A stretch of DNA of 64,000 nucleotides, taken from positions 1 through 64,000 of the forward strand of contig DASQKY010000044.1 of NCBI GenBank assembly GCA_035630295.1, read 5' to 3'. This document shows positions 36,597 through 44,778 of the stretch, piece by piece; position 1 is the stretch's first letter; each line of letters starts with the position of its first letter. The DNA is from Acidimicrobiales bacterium (lineage in GTDB: Bacteria; Actinomycetota; Acidimicrobiia; Acidimicrobiales; Iamiaceae). The translations under genes and the position numbers were made by a program. The notes beneath the pieces were generated by a model, which was not told where the DNA came from, made no database searches, and worked only from the letters and a program-made list of their open reading frames with translations.

Positions 36597-37724
36597 TCAG
36601 CTCCTGGCCCGCTGGCGGAGGGCGCGCTCACCCGCGTCGTGGCCCGCCACCCCGGCCACCCGCCCGTCGGGCCACAGCACCAGCACCCGGTCGACGGCGG
36701 CCGCCTCGCTGCGCTGCAGGGTGGCCAGCACCGGGTCGTCGACCAGGGCGGTGGGCACCCGGTCGAGGGGCCAGGCCACGTCCACGGCCCGCACCGCCGG
36801 CCAGTCGTGCGGGTCGACGGCCATCACCAGCTCGGCGGTGAGGAGGCCGGTGATGCGCCCGTCGGAGGCCTGGACCGGGAAGGCGGTGTGGGGCGCCCAG
36901 CCCGGGGCCCGGGCCACGACGTCGCTGAGCGTGGTCCACTCGGGCACCACCGGCGGGTCGGGCTGCATGACGGCGCCGATGCGGGCCTCGCGCAGGGCCC
37001 CCAGGGCCGGGGCGGCCCGCAGGCGGCTGCGGGCGTTGCCGGCCATGAACGCCCCGATCAACAGGAGCCACAGCCCGCGGTCGTCGGCCTCGGCCAGCAG
37101 CAGCCACCCGCCCCCGACCAGCAGCACCACGCCCATGACGAAGCCGATGGTGGCGGTGACGGTCTGGGCCCGGGTCCGGTCCCCGGTCACCATCCACACC
37201 AGGGCCCCCAGCACCGCCCCGCCGTCGAGCGGGTCGCCGGGCAGCAGGTTGACCGCGGCCAGCAGCAGGTTGACGAAGGCCAGCCAGGCCAGCATCTCGC
37301 CCACCACGGCCATGGGGCCCAGGCCGCCGTCGACGGCCAGGCCCAGCAGCAGGAACACCGCGGCGCAGGCCACGTTGGCCAGCGGGCCCACCCCGCTGAC
37401 CCGCAGCTCGGCCCCCGGGGTGCCGGCCTCGGTGGCGAACTGGGTGTGCCCGCCGAAGAGGGTGAGGGTGATGCCCCGGACGTCCATGCCCTCGCGCCGG
37501 CCCACCAGGGCGTGGCCCATCTCGTGGGCCAGGAGCGAGAGGAAGAACAGGGCGGCGCCCACAACGGCCACGGCCCAGTAGGTGGACGGGGGCTCGCCGG
37601 GCACCGCCGCCGGCAGGGGGCCCTGGCGGAGGGTCAGGGCGTAGAGGACGGCGACGAAGGGGACCACCCAGCTCATCCCGATGCGGACGCCGGCCAGGCG
37701 GCCGAGGGGGATGGCCCGTTCCAT
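36597..37724 (-). CDS. Site-2 protease (M50) family membrane metalloprotease with CBS region
   Basis: A 375-residue intramembrane zinc protease. The first catalytic motif is HEMGH in SLLAHEMGHALVGRREG (~residues 62-66), and the third zinc ligand lies in NLLPGDPLDGGAV (~165). Six or so membrane helices come first, and residues ~240-370 look like a CBS-domain pair (IGAVMQPDPPVVPEWTTLSDV; VAWPLDRVPTALVDDPVLATL). This is the SpoIVFB/Rip3-like architecture in which CBS domains sense adenine nucleotides. Targets, probably a membrane anti-sigma factor, are not in the window. The ATG at 37724 follows TACGCT by 6 bases. Confidence 0.92.
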   Translation of the reverse strand: MERAIPLGRLAGVRIGMSWVVPFVAVLYALTLRQGPLPAAVPGEPPSTYWAVAVVGAALFFLSLLAHEMGHALVGRREGMDVRGITLTLFGGHTQFATEAGTPGAELRVSGVGPLANVACAAVFLLLGLAVDGGLGPMAVVGEMLAWLAFVNLLLAAVNLLPGDPLDGGAVLGALVWMVTGDRTRAQTVTATIGFVMGVVLLVGGGWLLLAEADDRGLWLLLIGAFMAGNARSRLRAAPALGALREARIGAVMQPDPPVVPEWTTLSDVVARAPGWAPHTAFPVQASDGRITGLLTAELVMAVDPHDWPAVRAVDVAWPLDRVPTALVDDPVLATLQRSEAAAVDRVLVLWPDGRVAGVAGHDAGERALRQRARS

Positions 37725-37730
37725 GGGGCG

Positions 37731-37736
37731 AGCGTA
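37731..37736 (-). promoter_or_regulatory. -10 box TACGCT of the M50 protease gene
   Basis: Minus-strand TACGCT, 6 bases before the ATG at 37724; no ribosome site. Confidence 0.4.
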
Positions 37737-37744
37737 CCGAGGGG

Positions 37745-38578
37745 CTAGGCCGGCGCGGGCTCGGTCACGAAGTCGATGAGCTGCTCCACCGCGCCGATCA
37801 GGGCCGGTTCCAGGTCGGTCCAGTCGCCCACCGCGGCCAGGACCCGGCGCCAGAAGGCCCGGGGCTCCTCCCGCGAGCCCAGGGCGGCGATGACGCCCTC
37901 CTTCCACGGCGTGCCCGGCGGCACGGCGGGCCAGGCGGCGATGCCCAGGGCCGCGGGCCGGACCGCCTGCCACACGTCGACGAAGGGGTGGCCGGTGACC
38001 AGCACGTCGGGGTGGCCGACGGCGGCGGCCAGGCGGGTCTCCTTCGACCCGTCGACCAGGTGGTCGAGCAGGATGCCCAGGCGCCGGCCGGGGCGGGGAC
38101 CGAAGGCGCGGGCCACGGCGGCCAGGTCGTCGGCCCCGTGCAGGACCTCGACCACCACCCCCTCGCCCCGCAGGTCGTCGCCCCACACCTTCTCCACCAG
38201 CTCGGCGTCGTGGAGGCCCTCGACCAGGATGCGGCTGGCCCGGGCCACCCGGGCCGGCGCCGCCGGGGCGGCCACCGACCCCGACGCCGTGCGGGCGGCG
38301 GCGGCCGGGGCCGGCCGGGGCCGGGGCGCCACCAGGGTCACGGCCCGGCCCCCGACGGTGAAGGCTCCGGGCACGGGGCGCAGCAGGTGCTGGCGGCCGG
38401 CGGGGTCGCGGGCGTACAGCTGGTCGGCCCGGGCCGACACCACCGTCCACGGGGCCCGCTCGCCCCGGGGGGTGATGGCCAGGCCGGGCGTGGCCTCCAC
38501 CGCCGGGTACGTCACCCGGGGCCGGCGGGGCCCGTCGAGGTCGATCGGCTCGGACAGGATCCCGTCGCGCCGCGGCAT
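37745..38578 (-). CDS. DUF3097 family protein with Toprim-like segment
   Basis: A 277-residue protein of an actinobacterial family of unknown function. The conserved core begins at ~residue 115 with SRILVEGLHDAELVEKVWGDDLR, in which VEGxxDAEL resembles the acidic start of a Toprim domain. The segment LGILLDHLVDGSKE (~residues 167-180) would supply a second Asp motif, and VTGHPFVDVWQAV follows. The N-terminal ~100 residues are a beta-rich extension with a Pro/Ala linker. A nucleic-acid or nucleotide function is inferred. The ATG at 38578 is 6 bases after TACCCT. It is divergent from the ABC-F gene. Confidence 0.85.
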   Translation of the reverse strand: MPRRDGILSEPIDLDGPRRPRVTYPAVEATPGLAITPRGERAPWTVVSARADQLYARDPAGRQHLLRPVPGAFTVGGRAVTLVAPRPRPAPAAAARTASGSVAAPAAPARVARASRILVEGLHDAELVEKVWGDDLRGEGVVVEVLHGADDLAAVARAFGPRPGRRLGILLDHLVDGSKETRLAAAVGHPDVLVTGHPFVDVWQAVRPAALGIAAWPAVPPGTPWKEGVIAALGSREEPRAFWRRVLAAVGDWTDLEPALIGAVEQLIDFVTEPAPA

Positions 38579-38584
38579 GGGGCG

Positions 38585-38632
38585 AGGGTACGGGGGGCGC
38601 TGGGCCCGGCGGGGGACACCGGGCCGTACCCT
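38585..38632. promoter_or_regulatory. Paired divergent -10 boxes between DUF3097 and ABC-F genes
   Basis: TACCCT on the minus strand (38585-38590) is 6 bases from the DUF3097 ATG, and TACCCT on the plus strand (38627-38632) is 7 bases from the ABC-F GTG. Both genes are predicted leaderless, with identical -10 hexamers. Confidence 0.45.
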
Positions 38633-38639
38633 CGGCGCC

Positions 38640-40463
38640 GTGATCCTCCTCGACGCCGCCGGGCTGACCGTGACCCGCCCCGAGCGGCCGCTGTTCACCG
38701 ACGTGGGCGTCACCCTGGCCAGCGGCGACCGCCTGGCCGTGGTCGGGCTCAACGGGTGCGGCAAGAGCACGCTGCTCCGGGTCCTGGCCGGCGCGGTCGA
38801 GCCGGCGGCCGGCACCGTGCGGCGGGGCCGGGGCAGCCGGGTGGTGGCCGTCACCCAGGACCGCACCCTCCCGCCGGGGACGGTGCGGGCCGCGGTGGGG
38901 GCCGAGGGCGAGGGGGCGTGGGCCGCCGAGGCGGTGGCCGACCGGCTGGGCCTGTCCGACCTGCTCGACCGGGACGTGGCCACGCTGTCGGGCGGGCAGT
39001 CCACCCGGGTGGCCCTGGCCCGGGCCCTGGCCGAGGTGGGCCCGGCCGGCGAGGGCGACGACGCCGTGGTCCTGATCCTGGACGAGCCCACCAACCACCT
39101 CGACATCGACGCCATCGCCTGGCTGGAGGAGCGGCTGGCCGCCCACCGGGGCGGGTTGCTGCTGGTCACCCACGACCGTCACGTGCTCGACCGGGTCACC
39201 ACCCGCATCCTGGAGCTGGACCGGGGCCGGGGCCACGCCCACGAGGGGGGCTACGCCTCGTACCTGGAGGCCCGGGCCCTCCGGGCCGAGCAGGCCGCGG
39301 TGGCCGACAGCCGGCGCCGCAACCTGGCCCGTCGGGAGCTGGCCTGGCTGCGCCGGGGCGCTCCGGCCCGCACCACCAAGGCCCGGGCCCGGGTGGACCG
39401 GGCCACCTCGCTGGTCGAGGCCCGGCCCGAGGCCGCGGCCCGTCCCTCCGACGAGCTGCCCCTGCACCACGGCACCCCCCGCCTGGGCGACCAGGTGGTC
39501 GAGCTGCACGGCGTCGGCCACCGCTGGGACGAGGACGGGCCTTGGCTGTTCCGGGGGGTGGACCTGGCCCTCGACCCGCGGGAACGACTTGGGCTGGTGG
39601 GGCCCAACGGGGCCGGCAAGTCGACCCTGGTCGACGTCATCGCCGGCCGCATCACACCGGCCGAGGGCCGCGTGGTGCGGGGCACCACGGCCGAGGTGGC
39701 GGTGTACGACCAGGCCGGCCTGGCCCTCGACCCCGGCCTGCGGGTGGCCGCCGCGGTGGCCGGTGCCCACCGCGACCCGGACTGGACCGATGCCCGGTTG
39801 CTGGAGGCGTTCTGGTTCGACGCCGATGCCCAGGGGGCGCCCGTGGGCCTGCTCTCGGGCGGCGAGCGCCGGCGGCTCCAGCTCCTGCTCACGCTGCGGG
39901 CCCGGCCCAACGTCCTGCTGCTGGACGAGCCCACCAACGACCTGGACCTCGACACCCTGCGGGTGCTGGAGGACTTCCTGGACGACTGGCCCGGGGCCCT
40001 GGTGGTGGTCAGCCACGACCGGGCCCTGCTGGAGCGCACCGTCACCGACGTGCTGGTCATCGACGAGGGCGTGGACGGACGCCGCCTCCCCGGGGGCTAC
40101 CCGGCCTGGGAGGAGCAGCGGCGCACCGCCCGGGCCCGGGGCCGGGCCGGCGCCGCTGCTCCCCGCCCGGCGTCCCCCCGCCCGGCGGCGCCCGCCCCGG
40201 CCGCCCCGACCGCGCCCGCCCCGGCCGCTCCGCCGACGGCGTCGCGGCGGCCCCGGGGCCACCTGCACAAGCTCATGAAGGAGGCCGAGGGGCGGGTGCG
40301 GCGCCTGGAGCGCCGGCGCGAGGAGCTGACCGCGGCGCTGGCCGAGGGCGCCGCCGACCACCGGCGCATGGCCGACATGGGGGCCGAGCTGTCCGCCGTG
40401 GCCGACGAGCTGGCCGGGGCCGAGGACGAGTGGTTGGCCCTGGCCGAGGAGGCCGACCGCTAG
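38640..40463 (+). CDS. ABC-F family ATPase (Uup/EttA-like translation factor)
   Basis: A 607-residue soluble protein with two ABC domains and no membrane segment. First domain: Walker A GLNGCGKST, signature LSGGQSTR, Walker B LILDEPTNHLD. Second: Walker A GPNGAGKST, signature LSGGERRR, Walker B LLLDEPTNDLD. The linker between them (~residues 200-290) is Arg/Ala-rich. A Pro/Ala stretch (~500-540) leads to a C-terminal coiled coil (~545-605), as in Uup. ABC-F proteins act on ribosomes. The GTG at 38640 follows TACCCT by 7 bases. Confidence 0.93.
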   Translation: MILLDAAGLTVTRPERPLFTDVGVTLASGDRLAVVGLNGCGKSTLLRVLAGAVEPAAGTVRRGRGSRVVAVTQDRTLPPGTVRAAVGAEGEGAWAAEAVADRLGLSDLLDRDVATLSGGQSTRVALARALAEVGPAGEGDDAVVLILDEPTNHLDIDAIAWLEERLAAHRGGLLLVTHDRHVLDRVTTRILELDRGRGHAHEGGYASYLEARALRAEQAAVADSRRRNLARRELAWLRRGAPARTTKARARVDRATSLVEARPEAAARPSDELPLHHGTPRLGDQVVELHGVGHRWDEDGPWLFRGVDLALDPRERLGLVGPNGAGKSTLVDVIAGRITPAEGRVVRGTTAEVAVYDQAGLALDPGLRVAAAVAGAHRDPDWTDARLLEAFWFDADAQGAPVGLLSGGERRRLQLLLTLRARPNVLLLDEPTNDLDLDTLRVLEDFLDDWPGALVVVSHDRALLERTVTDVLVIDEGVDGRRLPGGYPAWEEQRRTARARGRAGAAAPRPASPRPAAPAPAAPTAPAPAAPPTASRRPRGHLHKLMKEAEGRVRRLERRREELTAALAEGAADHRRMADMGAELSAVADELAGAEDEWLALAEEADR

Positions 40464-40472
40464 ACCGACCGG

Positions 40473-40976
40473 TCAGCCCCCGGCGGTGGTGGCGGTGGTG
40501 GTCGTCGCCGTGGTGCCCGGCGGGGCGGTGGTGGCGGTGGTGGTGTCGGGCCCGGCGGTGGTCGGTGCGGTGGTGCCGGTGTCGCCGGGGGCGGTGGTCG
40601 GCGCCGTGCTCTCGGCTGCTGGTGCGGTGCTGGCGGGGGCCGTCTGGCCGCCGAGGCAGGTGTTGAGGTCCTGGGCCACCTCGGCCAGGGCCTCCTGGTC
40701 CTTGGTGCTCATCTCGTCCTGGGCCAGGTCGCCGCCGGCCTCCAGGTCGGCGCCCAGGAAGTCCCGCAGCCCGGCGTCGGAGATGTCGGAGGCCACCAGC
40801 ACCTCGGCCACGCAGTCGGCCGAGGTGGGGGGGAAGCCGCCGTCGTTGCGGAGCTTGATCGACAGGGCGGACTCGGTGGGCCGCCCGGTGGACTCGTCCC
40901 CGCCGCCGTCGCCGCACGCCGCGGTGGCCAGGAGGGCGACGGCCGCCAGGGCCAGGACCAGGGCGCGGATCCGCAT
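40473..40976 (-). CDS. Small lipoprotein with Thr/Ala/Pro-rich tail, unknown
   Basis: A 167-residue exported protein. The signal peptide ends in ALLATAAC, a lipobox-like site. The folded part (~residues 35-115) contains two Cys residues (TSADCVAEVLVAS and DLNTCLGG) likely to form a disulfide. The last ~50 residues are Thr/Ala/Pro-rich repeats, probably an O-glycosylated or wall-spanning stalk. A domain of this size with paired Cys is common in actinobacterial lipoproteins of unknown function. It converges on the ABC-F gene with nine bases between the stop codons. Confidence 0.8.
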   Translation of the reverse strand: MRIRALVLALAAVALLATAACGDGGGDESTGRPTESALSIKLRNDGGFPPTSADCVAEVLVASDISDAGLRDFLGADLEAGGDLAQDEMSTKDQEALAEVAQDLNTCLGGQTAPASTAPAAESTAPTTAPGDTGTTAPTTAGPDTTTATTAPPGTTATTTTATTAGG

Positions 40977-40981
40977 GGGCG

Positions 40982-40987
40982 TAGGTT
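40982..40987 (+). promoter_or_regulatory. -10 box TAGGTT of the aminotransferase gene
   Basis: TAGGTT would give a leader of about 77 bases ending in AGGAG (41061-41065), five bases before the GTG. Confidence 0.35.
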
Positions 40988-41070
40988 GGTCGGCTCGGAC
41001 CCCATCCGCAAGGCAGGTCGACGGCCGGTCGCCCCGGCCGGGTGGGCCGCTGCCGCCGCCAGGAGCCCCC

Positions 41071-42435
41071 GTGACCGACACCGCCGCCACCGTCGACACC
41101 GCCCGGAGCCAGGCCTACCGGGACGACCGGGCCCACGTGTTCCACTCGTGGTCGGCCCAGAAGGCGCTCGACCCGCTGGTCGTCACCGGGGCCGAGGGGA
41201 GCTGGTTCTGGGACGAGGACGGCCGCCGCTACCTCGATCTGTCGTCCCAGATGGTCAACGTCAACATCGGCCACCAGCACCCCCGGGTGGTGGAGGCCAT
41301 CAAGGCCCAGGCCGACGTGCTGTGCATGGTGGCCCCCGGCCACGCCCACCCGGTGCGGGGCGAGCTGGCCCGCCTGTTGGCCGAGCGGGCCCCCGGGGAC
41401 CTGGACGTGGTCTTCTTCACCAACGGGGGGGCCGAGGCCACCGAGAACGCCGTCCGCATGGCCCGCCTCCACACCGGGCGCCACAAGGTGCTGGCCGCCT
41501 ACCGCAGCTACCACGGGGCCACGGCCGGGGCCATCGCCCTCACCGGCGAGCCCCGGCGCTGGCCCAGCGAGCCGGGCCCGGCCGGCGTGGTCCACTTCTG
41601 GGGGCCCTACCTGTACCGCTCCGCCTTCCACGCCACCACCGAGGCCGAGGAGTGCGAGCGGGCCCTGGCCCACCTGCGGGACACCGTCGCCGTCGAGGGC
41701 CCCGGCGCGGTGGCGGCGGTGATCCTGGAGTCGGTGGTGGGCACCAACGGGGTCCTGGTGCCGCCCGACGGCTACCTGGCCGGGGTGCGGGAGATCTGCG
41801 ACGAGCACGGCATCGTCATGGTCTGCGACGAGGTGATGGCCGGCTTCGGGCGCTGCGGCGAGTGGTTCGCGGTCGACCGGTGGGGCGTGGTGCCCGACCT
41901 GATCTGCTTCGCCAAGGGCGTGAACTCGGGCTACGTGCCCCTGGGCGGGGTGCTGATGTCCCGGGCCATCGCCGACACCTTCGCCGAGCGGCCCTACCCG
42001 GGGGGCCTCACCTACTCGGGCCACCCCCTGGCCTGCGCGGCGGCCGTGGCCTCCATCGGCGCCTTCGAGGACGAGGGCCTCCTGGCCCGGGCCCGGATGC
42101 TGGGCACCGACGTCCTGGGGCCGGGGTTGGCGGCGCTGGCCGAGCGCCACCCCTCCGTGGGCGAGGTGCGGGGCGTGGGCGCCTTCTGGGCCCTGGAGCT
42201 GGTGCGCGACCGGGCCACCAGGGAGCCGCTGGTGCCGTTCAACGCCTCGGGCGCCGCCGCCGCCCCCCTGCGCCAGGTGGTGGCGGCGTGCGTGGAGCGG
42301 GGCGTGGTGCCGTTCGCGGCCGGCAACCGCCTCCACGTCGTCCCGCCCCTGACCACCCCGGTGGCGGACCTGGAGGCCGGCCTGGACCTGCTGGACGAGG
42401 CCCTGGCCGTGGCCGACGCGCACGTCACCGGCTGA
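41071..42435 (+). CDS. Class III PLP-dependent aminotransferase
   Basis: A 454-residue aminotransferase of the omega-amino acid type. Visible features: FFTNGGAEATENAVRMAR (~residues 113-130, phosphate-binding cup), YHGATAGAIALTG, VCDEVMAGFGRCGEW with the PLP-nitrogen Asp, and the Schiff-base Lys282 in FAKGVNSGYVPLGG. The C-terminal domain ends in RLHVVPPLTTP. The amino donor (beta-alanine, taurine, GABA or similar) cannot be told from sequence. The GTG start has AGGAG five bases upstream. The inositol-phosphate synthase gene follows after 104 bases, with its own -10 candidate, so they need not share a pathway. Confidence 0.9.
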   Translation: MTDTAATVDTARSQAYRDDRAHVFHSWSAQKALDPLVVTGAEGSWFWDEDGRRYLDLSSQMVNVNIGHQHPRVVEAIKAQADVLCMVAPGHAHPVRGELARLLAERAPGDLDVVFFTNGGAEATENAVRMARLHTGRHKVLAAYRSYHGATAGAIALTGEPRRWPSEPGPAGVVHFWGPYLYRSAFHATTEAEECERALAHLRDTVAVEGPGAVAAVILESVVGTNGVLVPPDGYLAGVREICDEHGIVMVCDEVMAGFGRCGEWFAVDRWGVVPDLICFAKGVNSGYVPLGGVLMSRAIADTFAERPYPGGLTYSGHPLACAAAVASIGAFEDEGLLARARMLGTDVLGPGLAALAERHPSVGEVRGVGAFWALELVRDRATREPLVPFNASGAAAAPLRQVVAACVERGVVPFAAGNRLHVVPPLTTPVADLEAGLDLLDEALAVADAHVTG

Positions 42436-42461
42436 GGGCGCGACGCACGAGGGGTGGCGCC

Positions 42462-42467
42462 TAGCGT
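42462..42467 (+). promoter_or_regulatory. -10 box TAGCGT of the inositol-phosphate synthase gene
   Basis: TAGCGT predicts a ~65-base leader ending in CTGGAGCG before the GTG at 42540. Confidence 0.35.
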
Positions 42468-42539
42468 GGGCCGGCCCCGCTGCGCCCGCCCCCCGGACGC
42501 TGCAGCCCGGGCTCCCACCCCCTCCCCCTGGAGCGCCTC

Positions 42540-43862
42540 GTGCCCCTCGAGCCCAACGTCGACATCCGCCCCGCCACCGGCAAGCTGGGGGTCCTGCTGC
42601 CCGGCATGGGCGCCGTCGGCACCACGTTCATCGCCGGGTGCCTGGCCATCCGCAAGGGCCTGGCCCGGCCCATCGGCTCCCTGACCCAGATGGGCACCAT
42701 CCGCATCGGGCCCCGCCCCGACGACAACGTGCCCCTGATCAACGACTACGTGCCCCTGGCCCAGCTCGACGACCTGGTCTTCGGGGGCTGGGACGTCTTC
42801 GAGGACGACGCCTACGTGGCCGCCAGCCGGGCCGGCGTGCTGGATGCCCACATGCTGGAGGAGCTGGGCGAGGAGCTGCGGGCCATCCGGCCCATGCCCG
42901 CGGTGTTCGAGCAGGCCTACGTCCGCAACCTCCACGGCGACCACGTGAAGGCCGCCGCCTCCAAGTGGGACCTGGCCCAGCAGCTGGCCGACGACATCAA
43001 CCGGTTCAGCGAGGAGAACGGCTGCGACCGCCTGGTGGCCGTGTGGTGCGGCTCCACCGAGGTCTACCGGGAGCCCACCGCCGTCCACCAGAGCCTGGAG
43101 GCCTTCGAGCAGGGCCTGCGGGACTCCGACCCCGACATCGCCCCCAGCCAGATCTACGCCTACGCCTTGTTGAAGCTGGGCATCCCGGTGGCCAACGGCG
43201 CCCCCAACCTGAACCTGGACACCCCGGCCCTGCTGGAGCTGGCCAAGGCCAAGCAGGTGCCGGTCACCGGCAAGGACTTCAAGACCGGCCAGACCCTGAT
43301 GAAGACCATCCTGGCCCCCGGCTTCAAGGCCCGGATGCTGGGCGTGGAGGGGTGGTACTCCACCAACATCCTGGGCAACCGGGACGGCGAGATCCTGGAC
43401 GACCCCGAGTCGTTCAAGGCCAAGGAGGTGTCCAAGCTGGGGGTGCTCGACACCATCTTCGAGCCCGAGCGCAACCCCGAGCTCTACGGCGACATCCACC
43501 ACGTGGTGCGGATCAACTACTACCCGCCCCGGGGCGACAACAAGGAGGGCTGGGACAACATCGACATCTTCGGGTGGCTGGGCTACAAGATGCAGATCAA
43601 GGTCGACTTCCTGTGCCGGGACTCGATCCTGGCCGCCCCCCTGGTGCTCGACCTGGCCCTGTTCCTGGACCTGGCCCAGCGGGCCGGCCTCTCCGGCGTG
43701 CAGGAGTGGCTGAGCTTCTACTGGAAGAGCCCCCAGCCGGCGCAGCCCGGGCTGTACCCCGAGCACGACATCTTCATCCAGCTCATGAAGCTGAAGAACA
43801 CCCTCCGGCACCTCCGGGGCGACGACCCCATCACCCACCTGGGCGCCGAGTACTACGACTGA
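42540..43862 (+). CDS. ino1: Inositol-3-phosphate synthase
   Basis: A 440-residue NAD-dependent cyclase converting glucose-6-phosphate to inositol-3-phosphate. The N-terminal dinucleotide motif is GVLLPGMGAVGTTFIAG. Family segments include GTIRIGPRPDDNVPL, LAVWCGSTEVY-like VAVWCGSTEVY, GKDFKTGQTLMKT with the catalytic Lys residues, and GWYSTNILGNRDGEILDDP. This is the ~440-residue bacterial form rather than the ~360-residue mycobacterial one. Inositol would feed phosphatidylinositol lipids or mycothiol. The GTG start has GGAG upstream. The 3' end overlaps the converging SDR gene by ten bases. Confidence 0.95.
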   Translation: MPLEPNVDIRPATGKLGVLLPGMGAVGTTFIAGCLAIRKGLARPIGSLTQMGTIRIGPRPDDNVPLINDYVPLAQLDDLVFGGWDVFEDDAYVAASRAGVLDAHMLEELGEELRAIRPMPAVFEQAYVRNLHGDHVKAAASKWDLAQQLADDINRFSEENGCDRLVAVWCGSTEVYREPTAVHQSLEAFEQGLRDSDPDIAPSQIYAYALLKLGIPVANGAPNLNLDTPALLELAKAKQVPVTGKDFKTGQTLMKTILAPGFKARMLGVEGWYSTNILGNRDGEILDDPESFKAKEVSKLGVLDTIFEPERNPELYGDIHHVVRINYYPPRGDNKEGWDNIDIFGWLGYKMQIKVDFLCRDSILAAPLVLDLALFLDLAQRAGLSGVQEWLSFYWKSPQPAQPGLYPEHDIFIQLMKLKNTLRHLRGDDPITHLGAEYYD

Positions 43863-44758
43863 GGACGGACCACGCTGGGGGCGGCGCCGGCCGCCGGGTC
43901 GACCGCGGCGCCGGCCATGGCCGCCTCGGCGGCCAGGGTGATGAAGCGCCCGCAGAAGGCGAACACGCCGGCCCCGTCGGCCGGCACGATCGACCCGTTG
44001 ACCAGCCGGGCCGCGTCGGTGCAGAGCAGGGCCACGGTCTCGGCCACGTCCTCGGGGGTCATGGCCTTGCGCAGCGGGTGGGTGCGGGCCTCGATGTCGG
44101 ACAGGGCCTGGTGGAAGGGCCCCAGCATGAGCTTCAGGCTGTCGCCGTCGATCCAGCCCGGGTTGACGCCGACCACGGTCACGCCCCGCTCGCCCAGCTC
44201 GCAGCCCAGGTAGGCCACCATCGACTCCATGGCTGCCTTGGCCGCGGCCAGGATGCCGTGGGCCGGGATCCAGGTCACGGTGTCGACCCCGGACACGGCC
44301 ACCACCCGGCCGTGGCCGCTGGCCTCCAGGAGGGGCACCGCCCGCTGGACCAGGCGCAGGAAGCCGGTGACCGAGATGGCGAAGGTGCGCTCCAGGTGGC
44401 GGGGCTCGGCCTCCAGCAGGGGCCGGAACGACGTGGCCGCGGCGTTGGCCACCAGGACGTCGAGCCGGCCCGGCCCCCGCTCCGGGTCGGCCACCGCGTC
44501 GAACAGGGCATCCACGTCGTCGACGTCGCCCACGTCGCAGCGCTGCACCCAGGCCCGCCGGCCGGCCGCCTCCACGTCGGCGGCCACCGCCCGGGCCTCG
44601 TCCTCCTGGCGCCGGTAGGTGACCACCACGTCGCAGCCGGCCCGGGCCAGGCGGCGGGCGGTGGCTGCCCCGAGGCCCCGCGACGAGCCGGTGACCAGCG
44701 CCGTCCGGCCGGCCAGGGACAGCGTGTCGGTGGGCTCGGGGGCGGCGGTGGCGACCAT
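43853..44758 (-). CDS. Short-chain dehydrogenase/reductase with unusual active site
   Basis: A 301-residue Rossmann-fold protein. The cofactor motif TGSSRGLG (~residues 24-31) and NAA(A) region (VANAAATSF) are normal. The active-site stretch reads VSGVDTVTWIPAHGILAAAKAAMESM: there is no YxxxK. His-x6-Lys fits the Y-x6-K spacing of FabI/FabL enoyl reductases, but with His in place of Tyr. The C-terminus (PADGAGVFAFCGRF) is SDR-like with an Ala-rich tail. Activity is therefore doubtful or altered. The ATG at 44758 follows TAGGTT by 6 bases. The MFS gene upstream on the same strand ends 20 bases away. Confidence 0.85.
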   Translation of the reverse strand: MVATAAPEPTDTLSLAGRTALVTGSSRGLGAATARRLARAGCDVVVTYRRQEDEARAVAADVEAAGRRAWVQRCDVGDVDDVDALFDAVADPERGPGRLDVLVANAAATSFRPLLEAEPRHLERTFAISVTGFLRLVQRAVPLLEASGHGRVVAVSGVDTVTWIPAHGILAAAKAAMESMVAYLGCELGERGVTVVGVNPGWIDGDSLKLMLGPFHQALSDIEARTHPLRKAMTPEDVAETVALLCTDAARLVNGSIVPADGAGVFAFCGRFITLAAEAAMAGAAVDPAAGAAPSVVRPQS

Positions 44759-44764
44759 GCCGGC

Positions 44765-44770
44765 AACCTA
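44765..44770 (-). promoter_or_regulatory. -10 box TAGGTT of the SDR gene
   Basis: Minus-strand TAGGTT, 6 bases before the ATG at 44758. Confidence 0.4.
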
Positions 44771-44778
44771 GGCCGGGC

